The notes under the pieces were generated by a model that ran no database searches, had not been told where the DNA came from, and saw only the letters and a program-made list of their open reading frames with translations. This document shows positions 47,057 to 56,403 of a stretch of 64,000 bases of DNA, piece by piece. This DNA comes from Urechidicola vernalis. Lineage in GTDB: Bacteria > Bacteroidota > Bacteroidia > Flavobacteriales > Flavobacteriaceae. The first letter of the stretch is position 1; each line of letters opens with the position of its first letter. The stretch covers positions 930,001-994,000 of the forward strand of contig NZ_JAVRHV010000001.1 of the NCBI RefSeq assembly GCF_031846385.1, given 5' to 3'. The translations under genes and the position numbers were made by a program.

Positions 47057-48271
47057 TTGATTGAATTACCGAATATATCCACAGAAAAAATCGCTTTTAA
47101 ACTAAAACCATCTGCGGAAAATTTGGTTAAAAAGGGCCATCCTTGGGTTTTTGAAAACAGCATTCTGAAACAAAATAAGGAAGGCAAATCGGGTGATTTG
47201 GCGGTGATATTTGACAACAGAAGGAATAAATTTTTAGCTGTAGGTTTTTATGACCCTAACTCCCCTATCCGGATTAAAATATTACATGCCAATAAAGCCG
47301 CTAATATTGACACTAAATGGTTCGAAAACAAAATAAAGGAAGCCTTTGATAAAAGGCTTCCTTTATTAAAAACCGAAACCAATAGCTATAGATTGATTTT
47401 TGGAGAAAATGATCATCTTCCATCTTTAATCGCAGATGTTTATAGCGAAGTTTTAGTTGTAAAACTTTACGCATCATTTTGGTTTCCATATTTAAAGCAG
47501 GTATTACCCATATTAATTAAAACAAGTCAGGCAAAAACTACCGTTTTAAGATTAAGTAGAAATGTTCAAAAAGAAAAGAATTTACTTAATCTAAAGGATG
47601 GGCAAGTTTTGGATGGCTCTTTAAAGAATGAAGTAATTATTTTTAAAGAACACGGTATCAACTTTTCAGCAAATGTAATACACGGACATAAAACGGGTTA
47701 TTTCTTAGACCATAGAGCTAATAGAAAACGTGTAGGTGAAATCTCTAAAGGAAAATCAGTATTGGATGTTTTCTCTTACGCTGGAGGTTTTTCTGTGCAT
47801 GCATTGGCAGGAGGAGCAAAATCTGTAACTAGTTTAGATATTAGCAAACCCGCACTTGAAATTGCGAAAAGTAATGCGAGACTTAATTCTTTTAACGGTA
47901 TTCATAAAACTATTGCAGGTGATGCTTTTGAAGAACTTGAAAAACTTGCAACTAAAAAAACATCCTTCGATATTGTAGTAATCGACCCTCCTTCTTTTGC
48001 AAAAAGCGCTGCTGAAGTTAATAAAGCTTTAACTAGTTATAAAAAACTGACAAACCTAGGTTTACGTCTTGTCAAAAACGGCGGAACGCTAGTTTTAGCC
48101 TCTTGTAGCAGTAGAGTTACTCCTGATGAATTTTATGCATTGGTTGAAGAAACACTTCAAAGAAAAAAACATAATTATACCATCTTGGATAAAACAAAAC
48201 ATGATATAGACCATCCAATTGGTTTTAAGGAAGGCGCCTACTTAAAATGTATTTACATCCAAATTCACTAG
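47057..48271 (+). CDS. 23S rRNA cytosine methyltransferase family (RlmI-like)
   Basis: 404 aa. N-terminal PUA-like domain (SAENLVKKGHPWVFENSI), an EEHD-type middle region, and a class I SAM domain with SYAGGFSVHALAGGA, the catalytic/substrate motif DPPSFAKS, and LASCSSRV. It fits m5C1962 methyltransferase RlmI (YccW). The start is TTG at 47057: the preceding codons include an in-frame TAA at 47051 and no ATG is available for the N-terminal domain. Confidence 0.85.
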   Translation: MIELPNISTEKIAFKLKPSAENLVKKGHPWVFENSILKQNKEGKSGDLAVIFDNRRNKFLAVGFYDPNSPIRIKILHANKAANIDTKWFENKIKEAFDKRLPLLKTETNSYRLIFGENDHLPSLIADVYSEVLVVKLYASFWFPYLKQVLPILIKTSQAKTTVLRLSRNVQKEKNLLNLKDGQVLDGSLKNEVIIFKEHGINFSANVIHGHKTGYFLDHRANRKRVGEISKGKSVLDVFSYAGGFSVHALAGGAKSVTSLDISKPALEIAKSNARLNSFNGIHKTIAGDAFEELEKLATKKTSFDIVVIDPPSFAKSAAEVNKALTSYKKLTNLGLRLVKNGGTLVLASCSSRVTPDEFYALVEETLQRKKHNYTILDKTKHDIDHPIGFKEGAYLKCIYIQIH

Positions 48272-48341
48272 AATATTCGATATTTGTTAGTTTTTAAAAT
48301 AGTTTACGTCCATTAGGGAAGTAAAACTTTAAAATTTAACA

Positions 48342-48725
48342 ATGGGTAACTTGATTATTAGAATTGGGCTTGGATTATTATTTGTTTGGGGAGGAATGGA
48401 AAAATTCTTCGAAGGCTATTTTGGTGGTGTAGGATTGGAAAAAATGGCAGGTTCTTTACAGAGTATCGGTTTTGGATTTCTAGGAGAAACTGGAAATTAT
48501 GTATTAGCCATTCTCTTAGCTGCAACAGAACTCATTGCTGGGCTTTTAATTTTGGCTAATAGAAAGTTGACTTGGGCCTACTACTATTGTGCCGTAATTA
48601 TGTTGGTGGCATTAATTACAGTGTATTTTCCAAGGGTCAATTGGATGCAATCTATGATTCACATAGCCTTGCTGACTACATTTTTAGGTTTAGGAATTGA
48701 AGCAAATCAAAAAAAGAAAGCGTAA
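48342..48725 (+). CDS. DoxX family membrane protein
   Basis: 127 aa with four hydrophobic spans. RIGLGLLFVWGGMEKFFEG is the DoxX start. Members are small quinone- or redox-associated membrane proteins; the partner here is unknown. Convergent with rimO; its stop lies inside a shared terminator. Confidence 0.85.
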   Translation: MGNLIIRIGLGLLFVWGGMEKFFEGYFGGVGLEKMAGSLQSIGFGFLGETGNYVLAILLAATELIAGLLILANRKLTWAYYYCAVIMLVALITVYFPRVNWMQSMIHIALLTTFLGLGIEANQKKKA

Positions 48726-48738
48726 AACTTTCTTTTTT
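48710..48738. terminator. Bidirectional terminator between doxX-like gene and rimO
   Basis: AAAAAAGAAAG (48710-48720) pairs with its complement at 48728-48738; low GC, so moderate strength. It overlaps the DoxX stop codon and ends 2 nt before the rimO stop. Confidence 0.6.
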
Positions 48739-48740
48739 AA

Positions 48741-50048
48741 TTATGAATGAACAGGTTCGGCGTATAAATCGTAATCCGCTGCTTCCGTTACTTTAATAGT
48801 AGTAAAATCTCCCGTTTTCAAATAATATTTAGAAGCATCAATTAGCACCTCATTATCTACGTCTGGTGAATCAAATTCAGTACGACCTACAAAATGATTC
48901 CCTTCTTTACGATCAACAACTACCTTGAACTCCTTCCCTATTTTCTCTTGGTTCAATTCCCATGAAATCTGAGATTGAATCTCCATAATTTCATTCGCCC
49001 GTTGTTGTTTTATTTCTTGTGGCACATCATCTTCTAAAGCGTATGCCCCCGTATTCTCTTCATGAGAATACGTAAAGCAACCTAACCGTTCAAAACGCAT
49101 TTCCTCTACCCAAGATTTTAACGTTTGGTAATCTTCTTCCGTTTCTCCAGGATATCCAACAATTAATGTTGTTCTTATAGCCATACCAGGAACTGCCTCT
49201 CTAAATTGTTGTAACAACTTTGTTGTTTTTTCTTTAGTAGTTCCACGTTTCATACTCTTTAAAATGGGGTCTGAAATGTGCTGTAATGGAATATCAATAT
49301 AATTACAAATCTTCGGTTCGTTTCGCATTATTTCTAAGACATCCATCGGGAATCCAGTTGGGAATGCATAATGCAAACGAATCCATTCTATTCCTTCAAC
49401 CTTAACTAAAGCTTGTAATAACTCCCCTAAATTTCTCTTTTTATATAAATCTAATCCGTAGTAAGTTAAATCTTGAGCTATTAATATTAACTCCTTAACT
49501 CCTTTAGTGGCTAATTTCTGAGCCTCTATAACTACTTCTTCAATGGGAGTAGATTTATGCTTTCCTCTCATTAACGGAATAGCACAAAAACTACATGGTC
49601 TATCACAACCTTCTGCTATTTTTAAATAGGCGTAGTTTTTAGGGGTGGTCGTAAGACGCTCTCCAATTAATTCATGCTTATAATCAGCGCCTAACACCTT
49701 TAGCAATCCAGGTAATTCCGTAGTGCCAAAATATTGATCAACAGCCGGAATTTCCTTCTGTAAATCTGGCTTATAACGTTCACTTAAACAACCCGTAACA
49801 AAAACTTTATCTACATCTCCTTCCTCTTTTTTACGCACATAGTCTAATATGGTATTAACACTTTCTTCTTTAGCGTTATCTATAAATCCACAAGTATTTA
49901 TTACAACTACATTCCCTTCTTCTTCATGGGCCACTTCTTTGCCATTGGCTTTTAATTGTCCCATCAACACTTCAGAATCATAAACGTTTTTTGAACAACC
50001 TAAAGTAACAACGTTTATTTTATTTTTTTTGAGTGATTTCGTACGCAT
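48741..50048 (-). CDS. rimO: Ribosomal protein uS12 methylthiotransferase RimO
   Basis: 435 aa. The three auxiliary-cluster Cys (18, 53, 87) and the radical-SAM CxxxCxxC (Cys148, 152, 155: GCDRPCSFC) are present, with a C-terminal TRAM domain. Methylthiolates Asp89 of uS12. In other Bacteroidota rimO directly follows ftsY; here it lies about 6 kb away, same strand, after an amidase and receptor genes. Confidence 0.95.
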   Translation of the reverse strand: MRTKSLKKNKINVVTLGCSKNVYDSEVLMGQLKANGKEVAHEEEGNVVVINTCGFIDNAKEESVNTILDYVRKKEEGDVDKVFVTGCLSERYKPDLQKEIPAVDQYFGTTELPGLLKVLGADYKHELIGERLTTTPKNYAYLKIAEGCDRPCSFCAIPLMRGKHKSTPIEEVVIEAQKLATKGVKELILIAQDLTYYGLDLYKKRNLGELLQALVKVEGIEWIRLHYAFPTGFPMDVLEIMRNEPKICNYIDIPLQHISDPILKSMKRGTTKEKTTKLLQQFREAVPGMAIRTTLIVGYPGETEEDYQTLKSWVEEMRFERLGCFTYSHEENTGAYALEDDVPQEIKQQRANEIMEIQSQISWELNQEKIGKEFKVVVDRKEGNHFVGRTEFDSPDVDNEVLIDASKYYLKTGDFTTIKVTEAADYDLYAEPVHS

Positions 50049-50069
50049 ATCATTCTAATTTTTGGACTG

Positions 50070-50077
50070 CAAAAGTA
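50070..50077 (-). promoter_or_regulatory. Candidate rimO -7 box (TACTTTTG)
   Basis: Minus-strand TACTTTTG fits TANNTTTG and lies 21 nt before the rimO start; no TTG at the expected spacing. A separate promoter for rimO would be consistent with its separation from ftsY. Confidence 0.4.
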
Positions 50078-50114
50078 CGGAATTATATTGGTTGAGACTG
50101 CCTAAGTCAATATG

Positions 50115-51737
50115 TTATTCGTATCCAATCGGAACTTTTCTGTGCTTCGTAACTTGCTCATATCCATATGCCCACTGCAATAATTCTCGTTCTCCTTTTG
50201 GTGAAATAAAGGTCAACCCATAAGGTTTGTTGTATTTATCATAACCCATAGGAACGGTAATAGCCGGATATATTGCAACAGCCGCAAAACCTGCATGGTA
50301 ATTATTGATAGATAAAATCCCATCCAAATTATTCGCTTTCATAGGTACATCAAAAAATTGTTTCCCTTTTATTTTTAAAGAGTCCTTTAAAGCAACAAAG
50401 TCTTCATCTGAAATAGGATCATTAACAATTCCGTAAAATAATTTTTGCCCGTAAGGCATGGTTACCAGCGAATCTGATTTATTAAATTTTATAACATCCG
50501 ACACCGATGAAACCGAAATACTTTCATTTGTAAGGTGCGATAAATACTTTGGCAAATCGTTTCGCATATCAATATTCAATAAGGTCAAAAATCCATTTAA
50601 TTGAGGCCTTTCGGGTTCAATTTCAACAAGGACTGCACCACTATTCTCCAATGTATTTACTGCTTGCCTATACAAAGGATTTTCTAATAACGATTTTATA
50701 AGCCCAAATCGTTTTCCTTTTATAAATTCCACGGGATCTTTCATCAGCGCTTCTCCATTGAATGCCAAAGTATCTGTTTTAAAACTTAGCGCATCCTTAA
50801 CGTCATAACCTTTCATTGCATCCAATAAAATGGCATTGTCTATAACATTTTTTGTCATCGGGCCGGGAGTGTCTAATGTACTCGAAATTGGAACAATTCC
50901 AGAACGGCTTAGAAAACCAATTGTTGGTTTCAACCCAACAATAGAATTTTGACTGGATGGCGACAATATTGAGCCCGAAGTTTCAGAACCAACAGTCGCT
51001 ACTGCAAAATTGACCGATGTTGCAACCCCACTTCCAGAGCTAGAACCACCGGTATCTAAAACTGCTCTTCCATATGCATTCAGTGTTTGCCCTCCAACTG
51101 CACTATAACCACTTGGACAATCACCACAGAAAAAATAGGCCCACTCGCTTAAATTCGACTTCCCTAAAATAAGTGCTCCTCTATTCTTTAATTGTGCTGT
51201 TATAAAAGCATCGTCAGTTATGTTCTCAGCCAAAACAATTGCTCCTGCTGTTGCTGGCATTCCCTTAGCGTTGATATTGTCCTTTAGAAGAATTGGCATT
51301 CCAAAAATTGGATGCTTAATTCTATCATTATTCAATTCAATATCTTTTTGCTTCGCTTCTTCCACCACGTTTGGATTGAGCCCTATGACACTATTCAGAG
51401 ATAAATCATTGTTTCTATCGTATTTCTTGATTCGAAACAAATAAAACAAAGTCAATTCTTCATAACTTATTTTACCATTGGAAATATTACGTTGAAGTGT
51501 TGGAATATTTTGTTCCCAAATAAATGGTTTTACACGATTATAATCTTCTTCAGTAAAATCATTCCAATATTTTTCAAATGGTTTCCATAATTCATCTACA
51601 TTGATGTATTGAGAATCTAAAACTTTATAATCGTACGGAACTGGTGCCTCATCATTAGTTACATATTCTTTAGTTGCATCCTGTTTACAAGAAAATAGAA
51701 TTACTAAAATAAACAGATAGATAAAATTGGTTTTCAT
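50115..51737 (-). CDS. Amidase-signature lipoprotein
   Basis: 540 aa from the ATG at 51737, which gives a lipoprotein signal with lipobox LFSC (Cys17). The frame continues upstream to 51851 without a better start and would overlap the divergent DUF2200 gene. The Lys-cisSer-Ser triad is visible: Lys152 (LLKDNIN), the GGSSSGSG loop (about 230-237), and nucleophile Ser256 (ETSGSIL). Hydrolyses an amide bond in the envelope; substrate unknown. Confidence 0.88.
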   Translation of the reverse strand: MKTNFIYLFILVILFSCKQDATKEYVTNDEAPVPYDYKVLDSQYINVDELWKPFEKYWNDFTEEDYNRVKPFIWEQNIPTLQRNISNGKISYEELTLFYLFRIKKYDRNNDLSLNSVIGLNPNVVEEAKQKDIELNNDRIKHPIFGMPILLKDNINAKGMPATAGAIVLAENITDDAFITAQLKNRGALILGKSNLSEWAYFFCGDCPSGYSAVGGQTLNAYGRAVLDTGGSSSGSGVATSVNFAVATVGSETSGSILSPSSQNSIVGLKPTIGFLSRSGIVPISSTLDTPGPMTKNVIDNAILLDAMKGYDVKDALSFKTDTLAFNGEALMKDPVEFIKGKRFGLIKSLLENPLYRQAVNTLENSGAVLVEIEPERPQLNGFLTLLNIDMRNDLPKYLSHLTNESISVSSVSDVIKFNKSDSLVTMPYGQKLFYGIVNDPISDEDFVALKDSLKIKGKQFFDVPMKANNLDGILSINNYHAGFAAVAIYPAITVPMGYDKYNKPYGLTFISPKGERELLQWAYGYEQVTKHRKVPIGYE

Positions 51738-51821
51738 AAAAATAGATTTAAAAAGCAAAATACAAAAAATTGAAATGCACAAGTACAGATACTTAATGAA
51801 TTCAAATTTATTAGCTAATTT

Positions 51822-51829
51822 TATATTTG
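51822..51829 (+). promoter_or_regulatory. Candidate -7 box (TATATTTG) for the DUF2200 gene
   Basis: TATATTTG lies 20 nt before ATG 51850; no TTG at the right distance. It falls in the divergent amidase/DUF2200 spacer. Confidence 0.4.
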
Positions 51830-51849
51830 ATTTGAAAACTAAAGTATCC

Positions 51850-52203
51850 ATGGCTAATTACGAACGCGTATTTAAAATGAGTTTCGCAAGTGTTTATCCG
51901 CACTATGTAACCAAGGTTGAAAAAAAAGGAAAAACAATAGAAGAATTGCATACCGTTATTTTTTGGCTAACAGGTTATAATGAGCAAGGTTTACAATTGT
52001 TGATTGATGAAAAATGGGACTTTAGTACATTCTTTGAGAAAGCGCCACAGTTGAACCCAAATGTGGGCAAAATAAAAGGTCTAATCTGTGGCTATCGCGT
52101 AGAAGAAATTGAAGACCCATTAATGCAAAAAATTCGCTATCTCGACAAATTAATTGATGAATTGGCTAGGGGAAAAAAAATGGAAAGTATTTTGAGAAAA
52201 TAA
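51850..52203 (+). CDS. DUF2200 domain protein
   Basis: 117 aa from ATG 51850 (MANYERVFKMSFASVYPHYV); the frame extends upstream but only this start gives the family N-terminus. The pattern HTVIFWLTGYNEQGLQ, LICGYRVEEIEDPLMQKIRYLDKLIDELA is diagnostic for DUF2200. Small, soluble, function unknown. The next gene starts on the base after its stop. Confidence 0.87.
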   Translation: MANYERVFKMSFASVYPHYVTKVEKKGKTIEELHTVIFWLTGYNEQGLQLLIDEKWDFSTFFEKAPQLNPNVGKIKGLICGYRVEEIEDPLMQKIRYLDKLIDELARGKKMESILRK

Positions 52204-52674
52204 ATGGTTAAAAAAATTACTACATCCACTTTGATTTCTTACGCAATCCCCTTAATAATTACGCTAGTTATTATTCTTGATTTTTCACTACCAGGAAAGG
52301 TTTACACTGAAGATGCTGTTAAAATAGAAAAAGAACTACAGCGATATTACAATGCCGGTGGTAATTTTCACTACTCGTATGAAGTAGTTACACCAGAACG
52401 TCGGTTTGCCGTTTCAGAAACTTTCGCAAATGAAGTTAGAGGAAAATCAATTAGTTATTCAGTTTCTTTAATTTTTAATCAAGTAAATAAGCATGGTTTA
52501 GCAAATTCTAATAAAACTAATATTCATTCCTTTCGAATTGCTTCTGGGTTGGTATATCCTCTTTTCGTAATTTTTATATTATTCATTCACTATAAGTACA
52601 ATAAGAATTGGACCACCTTACTTTTTGTGCTGCAAGTTATTCTTTTAGCAGACCTGTTTTTAGTGATGAATTAA
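52204..52674 (+). CDS. Unknown small membrane protein coupled to DUF2200
   Basis: 156 aa, not recognised. It has an N-terminal membrane segment (about 9-27), a ~80-residue extracytoplasmic stretch (about 30-110), and two membrane segments (about 113-131 and 137-155). The ATG directly abuts the DUF2200 stop codon, so translation is likely coupled and the proteins probably work together. Confidence 0.6.
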   Translation: MVKKITTSTLISYAIPLIITLVIILDFSLPGKVYTEDAVKIEKELQRYYNAGGNFHYSYEVVTPERRFAVSETFANEVRGKSISYSVSLIFNQVNKHGLANSNKTNIHSFRIASGLVYPLFVIFILFIHYKYNKNWTTLLFVLQVILLADLFLVMN

Positions 52675-52689
52675 CTTTCGAAAAAATAT

Positions 52690-55404
52690 TTATAACTCAT
52701 ACCTGGCTCTAAATGTTATCAATCTAGGCTGAATGAAAATTCTAGATTCCGATACATATAATGTTGTAGAAGTATTTGTTAATTTAGAGTCAATATCTAA
52801 TAAATTGGTTGCAACTAATTCAAATTCCCATTTTGCATCTCTATTTTTGCGATAAGCCAAGGATGCATTCCAAGTCTGAAAATCATCACTATTTCCATCT
52901 TTTAATCTCTGATTTGTATATGTATAATCAGTTTTTAATGTGACTGAATCCCATAAGTAAGCATCTATTTCTAATGAAGGTGCATTTGTGTAAAATGTTG
53001 TTGAATTAGTACCTTGATCCGTAGAATTTATTCTATAATAATATCGTAAATTAAAATTTGGAGCTTTTCTAAAATTGGAGCGCAAACTTGGTGTATAACT
53101 TTGATTAAAACTTCTAAAAATAGATCTACGTGTATCTACAAACTGATTACTTTTATTATAATTAAAACTAACATTTAGAGATGCTCTTAAAGCCCCAAAA
53201 GTTCGTTGAACTCTTCCAAAAGCCGTGGCACTCTCATCTGCAAAACTCGAATTAAAAAAAGTGTTTGTCGTAATCACATTTTCGAAAAATGTGATATTTC
53301 TAATACGATCAATATTTTTTGAATAGGACAAACGAGCAAAAACATTGGTGTAATTAAACAAGTTGAAACTAGAATATAACAAACTTAAATTATGAGCCAG
53401 AGCATTCTGCAATTCTGGTTCTCCAAATTGGATACTACTAAAGTTATTATATACAATACCTCTAGCCAATTTTGTTACATCGGTAAATTGATTTTGCATT
53501 GCATATCTAAACGTTAAACTCTCGTTATTCTTAATTTGAATTCTACTTTCGAAATCTGGTAATACTCTAAAAAAATCTTCTGAATAAGAAACTCCAAATT
53601 GCTCATTTTTATTTCCATAACTATGCAATGAAAACCCGGGAGTTATTGTAAACTTTCCAGTTCTAAACCTATAATGAGCCGCTAAATAATTGTCTCTAAA
53701 ATTATATTCAATATTATTTGTCGCCAATCCGTCATTAAATGTTGGTGTTGGATTAAATTCAGAACCACCATCTAAAAATTGAAATAATCTTGAATCAAAT
53801 TGTTGTTTGCTAAAAATTGTTCCCAATGTCAAGTTTAAATTACTTTTTGGATTTAGAATTAAATAATAATCTAATTTGGCATCTAACTGATTTGATTTGA
53901 TTCGTCTGTCTTGTGCTACATTATAATTTTGTTGATTTTGGTCTAAACCTAAAGAGGCTGCCGTAGCATCATAACTATCCTTATCTTCTATTAAAGCGTT
54001 GTAAAATGGATCCTCATCTTTTAGTAAATGTTGAACCTCCAATGCAAATATATTGTCTTCATCCAGGGTATAATAGTAATTTAAGTTTTGGTTAATACTA
54101 AACGGAGTTCCCTCATCCTTTTGATACGTATTACCCAAAACAGAAGACATCAGATTTTGCACTTGTTTATCATTTGATACCCTTCCTAATATATCATAGT
54201 CTAATTGATTATTATAATTTGGCTTATACGCTGCACTTAATTTAATTAATCCTTGGTTAGAACGCTCTTCGCTTGTTTGTTCTGTTAGTTCATTTGGTAT
54301 TCCCAAATCGGAATCGGTATACTGCTTTATTGTTCTTTGCTTGGAATTAAGCAACGTGGAGTTAAAAATTGCAAAACCACTTACGTCGAAAGTCGGGTTT
54401 ACAGCCCAACTAAAATTGGATGCTGCAAGCGAATTCTCTATGGATATTGCATTGTTTTGACTAGTTAAAAAACTTAGACTATTATCGCCAAGATTTAAGT
54501 TAGTTCCACTACTACTGCTAGGTGCCCTAAAACCACCTCCAAAACCACGCAAATCTCTTGGTGTCAAAACTACTTCACCAATATTATTGATATCGCCAAT
54601 AAAATTAAAAGTAAATTCAGGGTCATAATAAAATAGTTTGGGTTGAAACAAATACAATCCTTCTTCCGAACTTGCATAACCTGCACCGCCAGTAACGTTA
54701 CCAAACCAAAAATTTTCTTTTCCTTCCTTTAGTTTGATATTTAAAGCTACATTATCACTGTTATTAGTCACGTTCCTTAATTGCCCAACCTCAGCATAAT
54801 TCCGTAAAACTTGAATTTTATCTACCGCATTGGAAGGAATATTCTTCGTTGCTAGTTTAGTATCCCCATCAAAAAAATCTTTGCCATTTACCATTAGTTT
54901 ATTAACTACTTTCCCTTCTACTTCTATCTGACCATCTTGATTTATCTCCACTCCAGGTAATTTCTCCAATACGTCTTCTAGTTTGCGCTCTGAACCATTT
55001 TTAAAAGAGTCAGCATTATAAACAATCGTATCTCCTTGCACTTGAACAGGCATTTCATATGTTATTTCAACTTCATCTAAGGCATTATCAGGTTTTAATG
55101 TATATTCTTTATAAATATTATCTTCTGCAGTTTTTATTTCATCATCTTCACCAGACATCCCGATATAACTCACCTGAATTGTATACGTTGTATTCTTTTC
55201 AAGAGTTAATTTAAACCTACCCTTATCATTGGTAAAACCATATGATTCCATAGATTGTGTAGCCTTATTCATGGCTACGACATTGGCCAACTCTAAAGGT
55301 GTTCCTACACTATCTTTTACTATTCCTTCGAAAGAAATTTGAGCAATACCAGTGTATCCAATAAAAATGAATAGTGCAATGATTAAACGTTTCATAAAGT
55401 TCAA
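52690..55404 (-). CDS. Outer-membrane beta-barrel protein paired with GLPGLI
   Basis: 904 aa. Signal peptide to about residue 22, then a CarboxypepD_reg-like domain (about 24-110), a plug-like region containing GKVVNKLMVNGKDFF and NIPSNAVDKIQVLRNYAEVG (about 160-205), and a long beta barrel ending in TFRARYEL. It is the usual partner of GLPGLI proteins; function of the pair unknown. 29 nt downstream of the GLPGLI gene. Confidence 0.83.
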   Translation of the reverse strand: MNFMKRLIIALFIFIGYTGIAQISFEGIVKDSVGTPLELANVVAMNKATQSMESYGFTNDKGRFKLTLEKNTTYTIQVSYIGMSGEDDEIKTAEDNIYKEYTLKPDNALDEVEITYEMPVQVQGDTIVYNADSFKNGSERKLEDVLEKLPGVEINQDGQIEVEGKVVNKLMVNGKDFFDGDTKLATKNIPSNAVDKIQVLRNYAEVGQLRNVTNNSDNVALNIKLKEGKENFWFGNVTGGAGYASSEEGLYLFQPKLFYYDPEFTFNFIGDINNIGEVVLTPRDLRGFGGGFRAPSSSSGTNLNLGDNSLSFLTSQNNAISIENSLAASNFSWAVNPTFDVSGFAIFNSTLLNSKQRTIKQYTDSDLGIPNELTEQTSEERSNQGLIKLSAAYKPNYNNQLDYDILGRVSNDKQVQNLMSSVLGNTYQKDEGTPFSINQNLNYYYTLDEDNIFALEVQHLLKDEDPFYNALIEDKDSYDATAASLGLDQNQQNYNVAQDRRIKSNQLDAKLDYYLILNPKSNLNLTLGTIFSKQQFDSRLFQFLDGGSEFNPTPTFNDGLATNNIEYNFRDNYLAAHYRFRTGKFTITPGFSLHSYGNKNEQFGVSYSEDFFRVLPDFESRIQIKNNESLTFRYAMQNQFTDVTKLARGIVYNNFSSIQFGEPELQNALAHNLSLLYSSFNLFNYTNVFARLSYSKNIDRIRNITFFENVITTNTFFNSSFADESATAFGRVQRTFGALRASLNVSFNYNKSNQFVDTRRSIFRSFNQSYTPSLRSNFRKAPNFNLRYYYRINSTDQGTNSTTFYTNAPSLEIDAYLWDSVTLKTDYTYTNQRLKDGNSDDFQTWNASLAYRKNRDAKWEFELVATNLLDIDSKLTNTSTTLYVSESRIFIQPRLITFRARYEL

Positions 55405-55433
55405 ATAAGTTAGGTTAGTATTGACTATTTAAA

Positions 55434-56252
55434 CTAGTTACTCCTTCTACCACGTGTTCTGTTATTTCTCATTTCAACCATTTTATTAGAAATAATTTCT
55501 TGATACTCTGCTTTGGTAACTTCTTTTCCTTTTTCAGGAATTTTAATATTCGTTTTCTCATCTGGATTCATCACTATTTTTGAACATAGCATTGTTGTAT
55601 TTCCAACATTTACTTCCAAAATTAAGCCCGGTAAACCCCAATACTCTAATGGCCCTTGATTTAATGGGATTTGAGGTGTATACCATGCAGTAACTTCTGT
55701 CATTGGCTCTTCCTTTTCCTCACCCTCATCATCGGTGTTCTGAAGTTGACCCCAAGAAAAATCATACCAATTCAAATCCTTACTTGGAATTACAGCTGTA
55801 GCTTTAATAGATAAGTAATTCCCTATTTTTTTAGTCTCTTTTCCTATTTTCCAATCAATTTCAAGTAATTTATCTTTTACTAGAAATTGCTTACCATAGA
55901 AATCTTGTTTTTGCAATAGAGATTTTGTTTTCACATTTTTATATTGCACACCTGGCGTAAAATTTTTCCCCCAAGTATCTGTAGCTCCAGAATAAGCATC
56001 AACCTTTTCATCCTCCTTAAATGTAGACCCCTCTTTATTAAATGTTAAAATGTAAGTCTGCTCCAACCTATTCTTTAATCTTTCAGCAATTTGTTTTTTC
56101 TGTGCTTCACTCATGGTTGCACCAAAACTCCCTAACTCCATTTTAGATTTTGAAAAATAATAAGCCTTCCCTTGAAAGTCCTGAGACATCATAAAAAGAG
56201 GTAGTAAAAGACCAATAACAAATGTAGGTTTAGATAAAATTGAACGTTTCAT
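55434..56252 (-). CDS. GLPGLI family protein
   Basis: 272 aa from ATG 56252 (MKRSILSKPTFVIGLLL), which gives a signal peptide; the frame continues to 56300 without a useful start. The naming motif GLPGLI is at about 203-208 (EYWGLPGLILEV). Predicted periplasmic or surface protein of unknown role, typical of Flavobacteria/Bacteroidota. Co-transcribed with the downstream barrel gene; a TATATTTG box lies upstream. Confidence 0.88.
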   Translation of the reverse strand: MKRSILSKPTFVIGLLLPLFMMSQDFQGKAYYFSKSKMELGSFGATMSEAQKKQIAERLKNRLEQTYILTFNKEGSTFKEDEKVDAYSGATDTWGKNFTPGVQYKNVKTKSLLQKQDFYGKQFLVKDKLLEIDWKIGKETKKIGNYLSIKATAVIPSKDLNWYDFSWGQLQNTDDEGEEKEEPMTEVTAWYTPQIPLNQGPLEYWGLPGLILEVNVGNTTMLCSKIVMNPDEKTNIKIPEKGKEVTKAEYQEIISNKMVEMRNNRTRGRRSN

Positions 56253-56275
56253 AACTATATATATTTTTTGTTCAA

Positions 56276-56283
56276 CAAATATA
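56276..56283 (-). promoter_or_regulatory. Candidate -7 box (TATATTTG) for GLPGLI/barrel operon
   Basis: Minus-strand TATATTTG lies 23 nt before the ATG; a TTTTG occurs 14 nt further upstream, shorter than the usual 19-nt spacing. Confidence 0.4.
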
Positions 56284-56350
56284 CAATAAAAGTTAAACAA
56301 AATAAGAATTATTAGATAAACTTCTCGAAACTATGCTACTTTCTGAAACA

Positions 56351-56381
56351 AAAAAGCGAGTCTCTTTTCAGAAACTCGCTT
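56351..56381 (-). terminator. Terminator of ftsY
   Basis: GCGAGT and ACTCGC arms (outer AAA/TTT pairs) with a 12-nt loop, followed by a T run on the minus strand; 22 nt after the ftsY stop. Confidence 0.75.
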
Positions 56382-56403
56382 TACAAATTTTATCTTATGA
56401 AAT

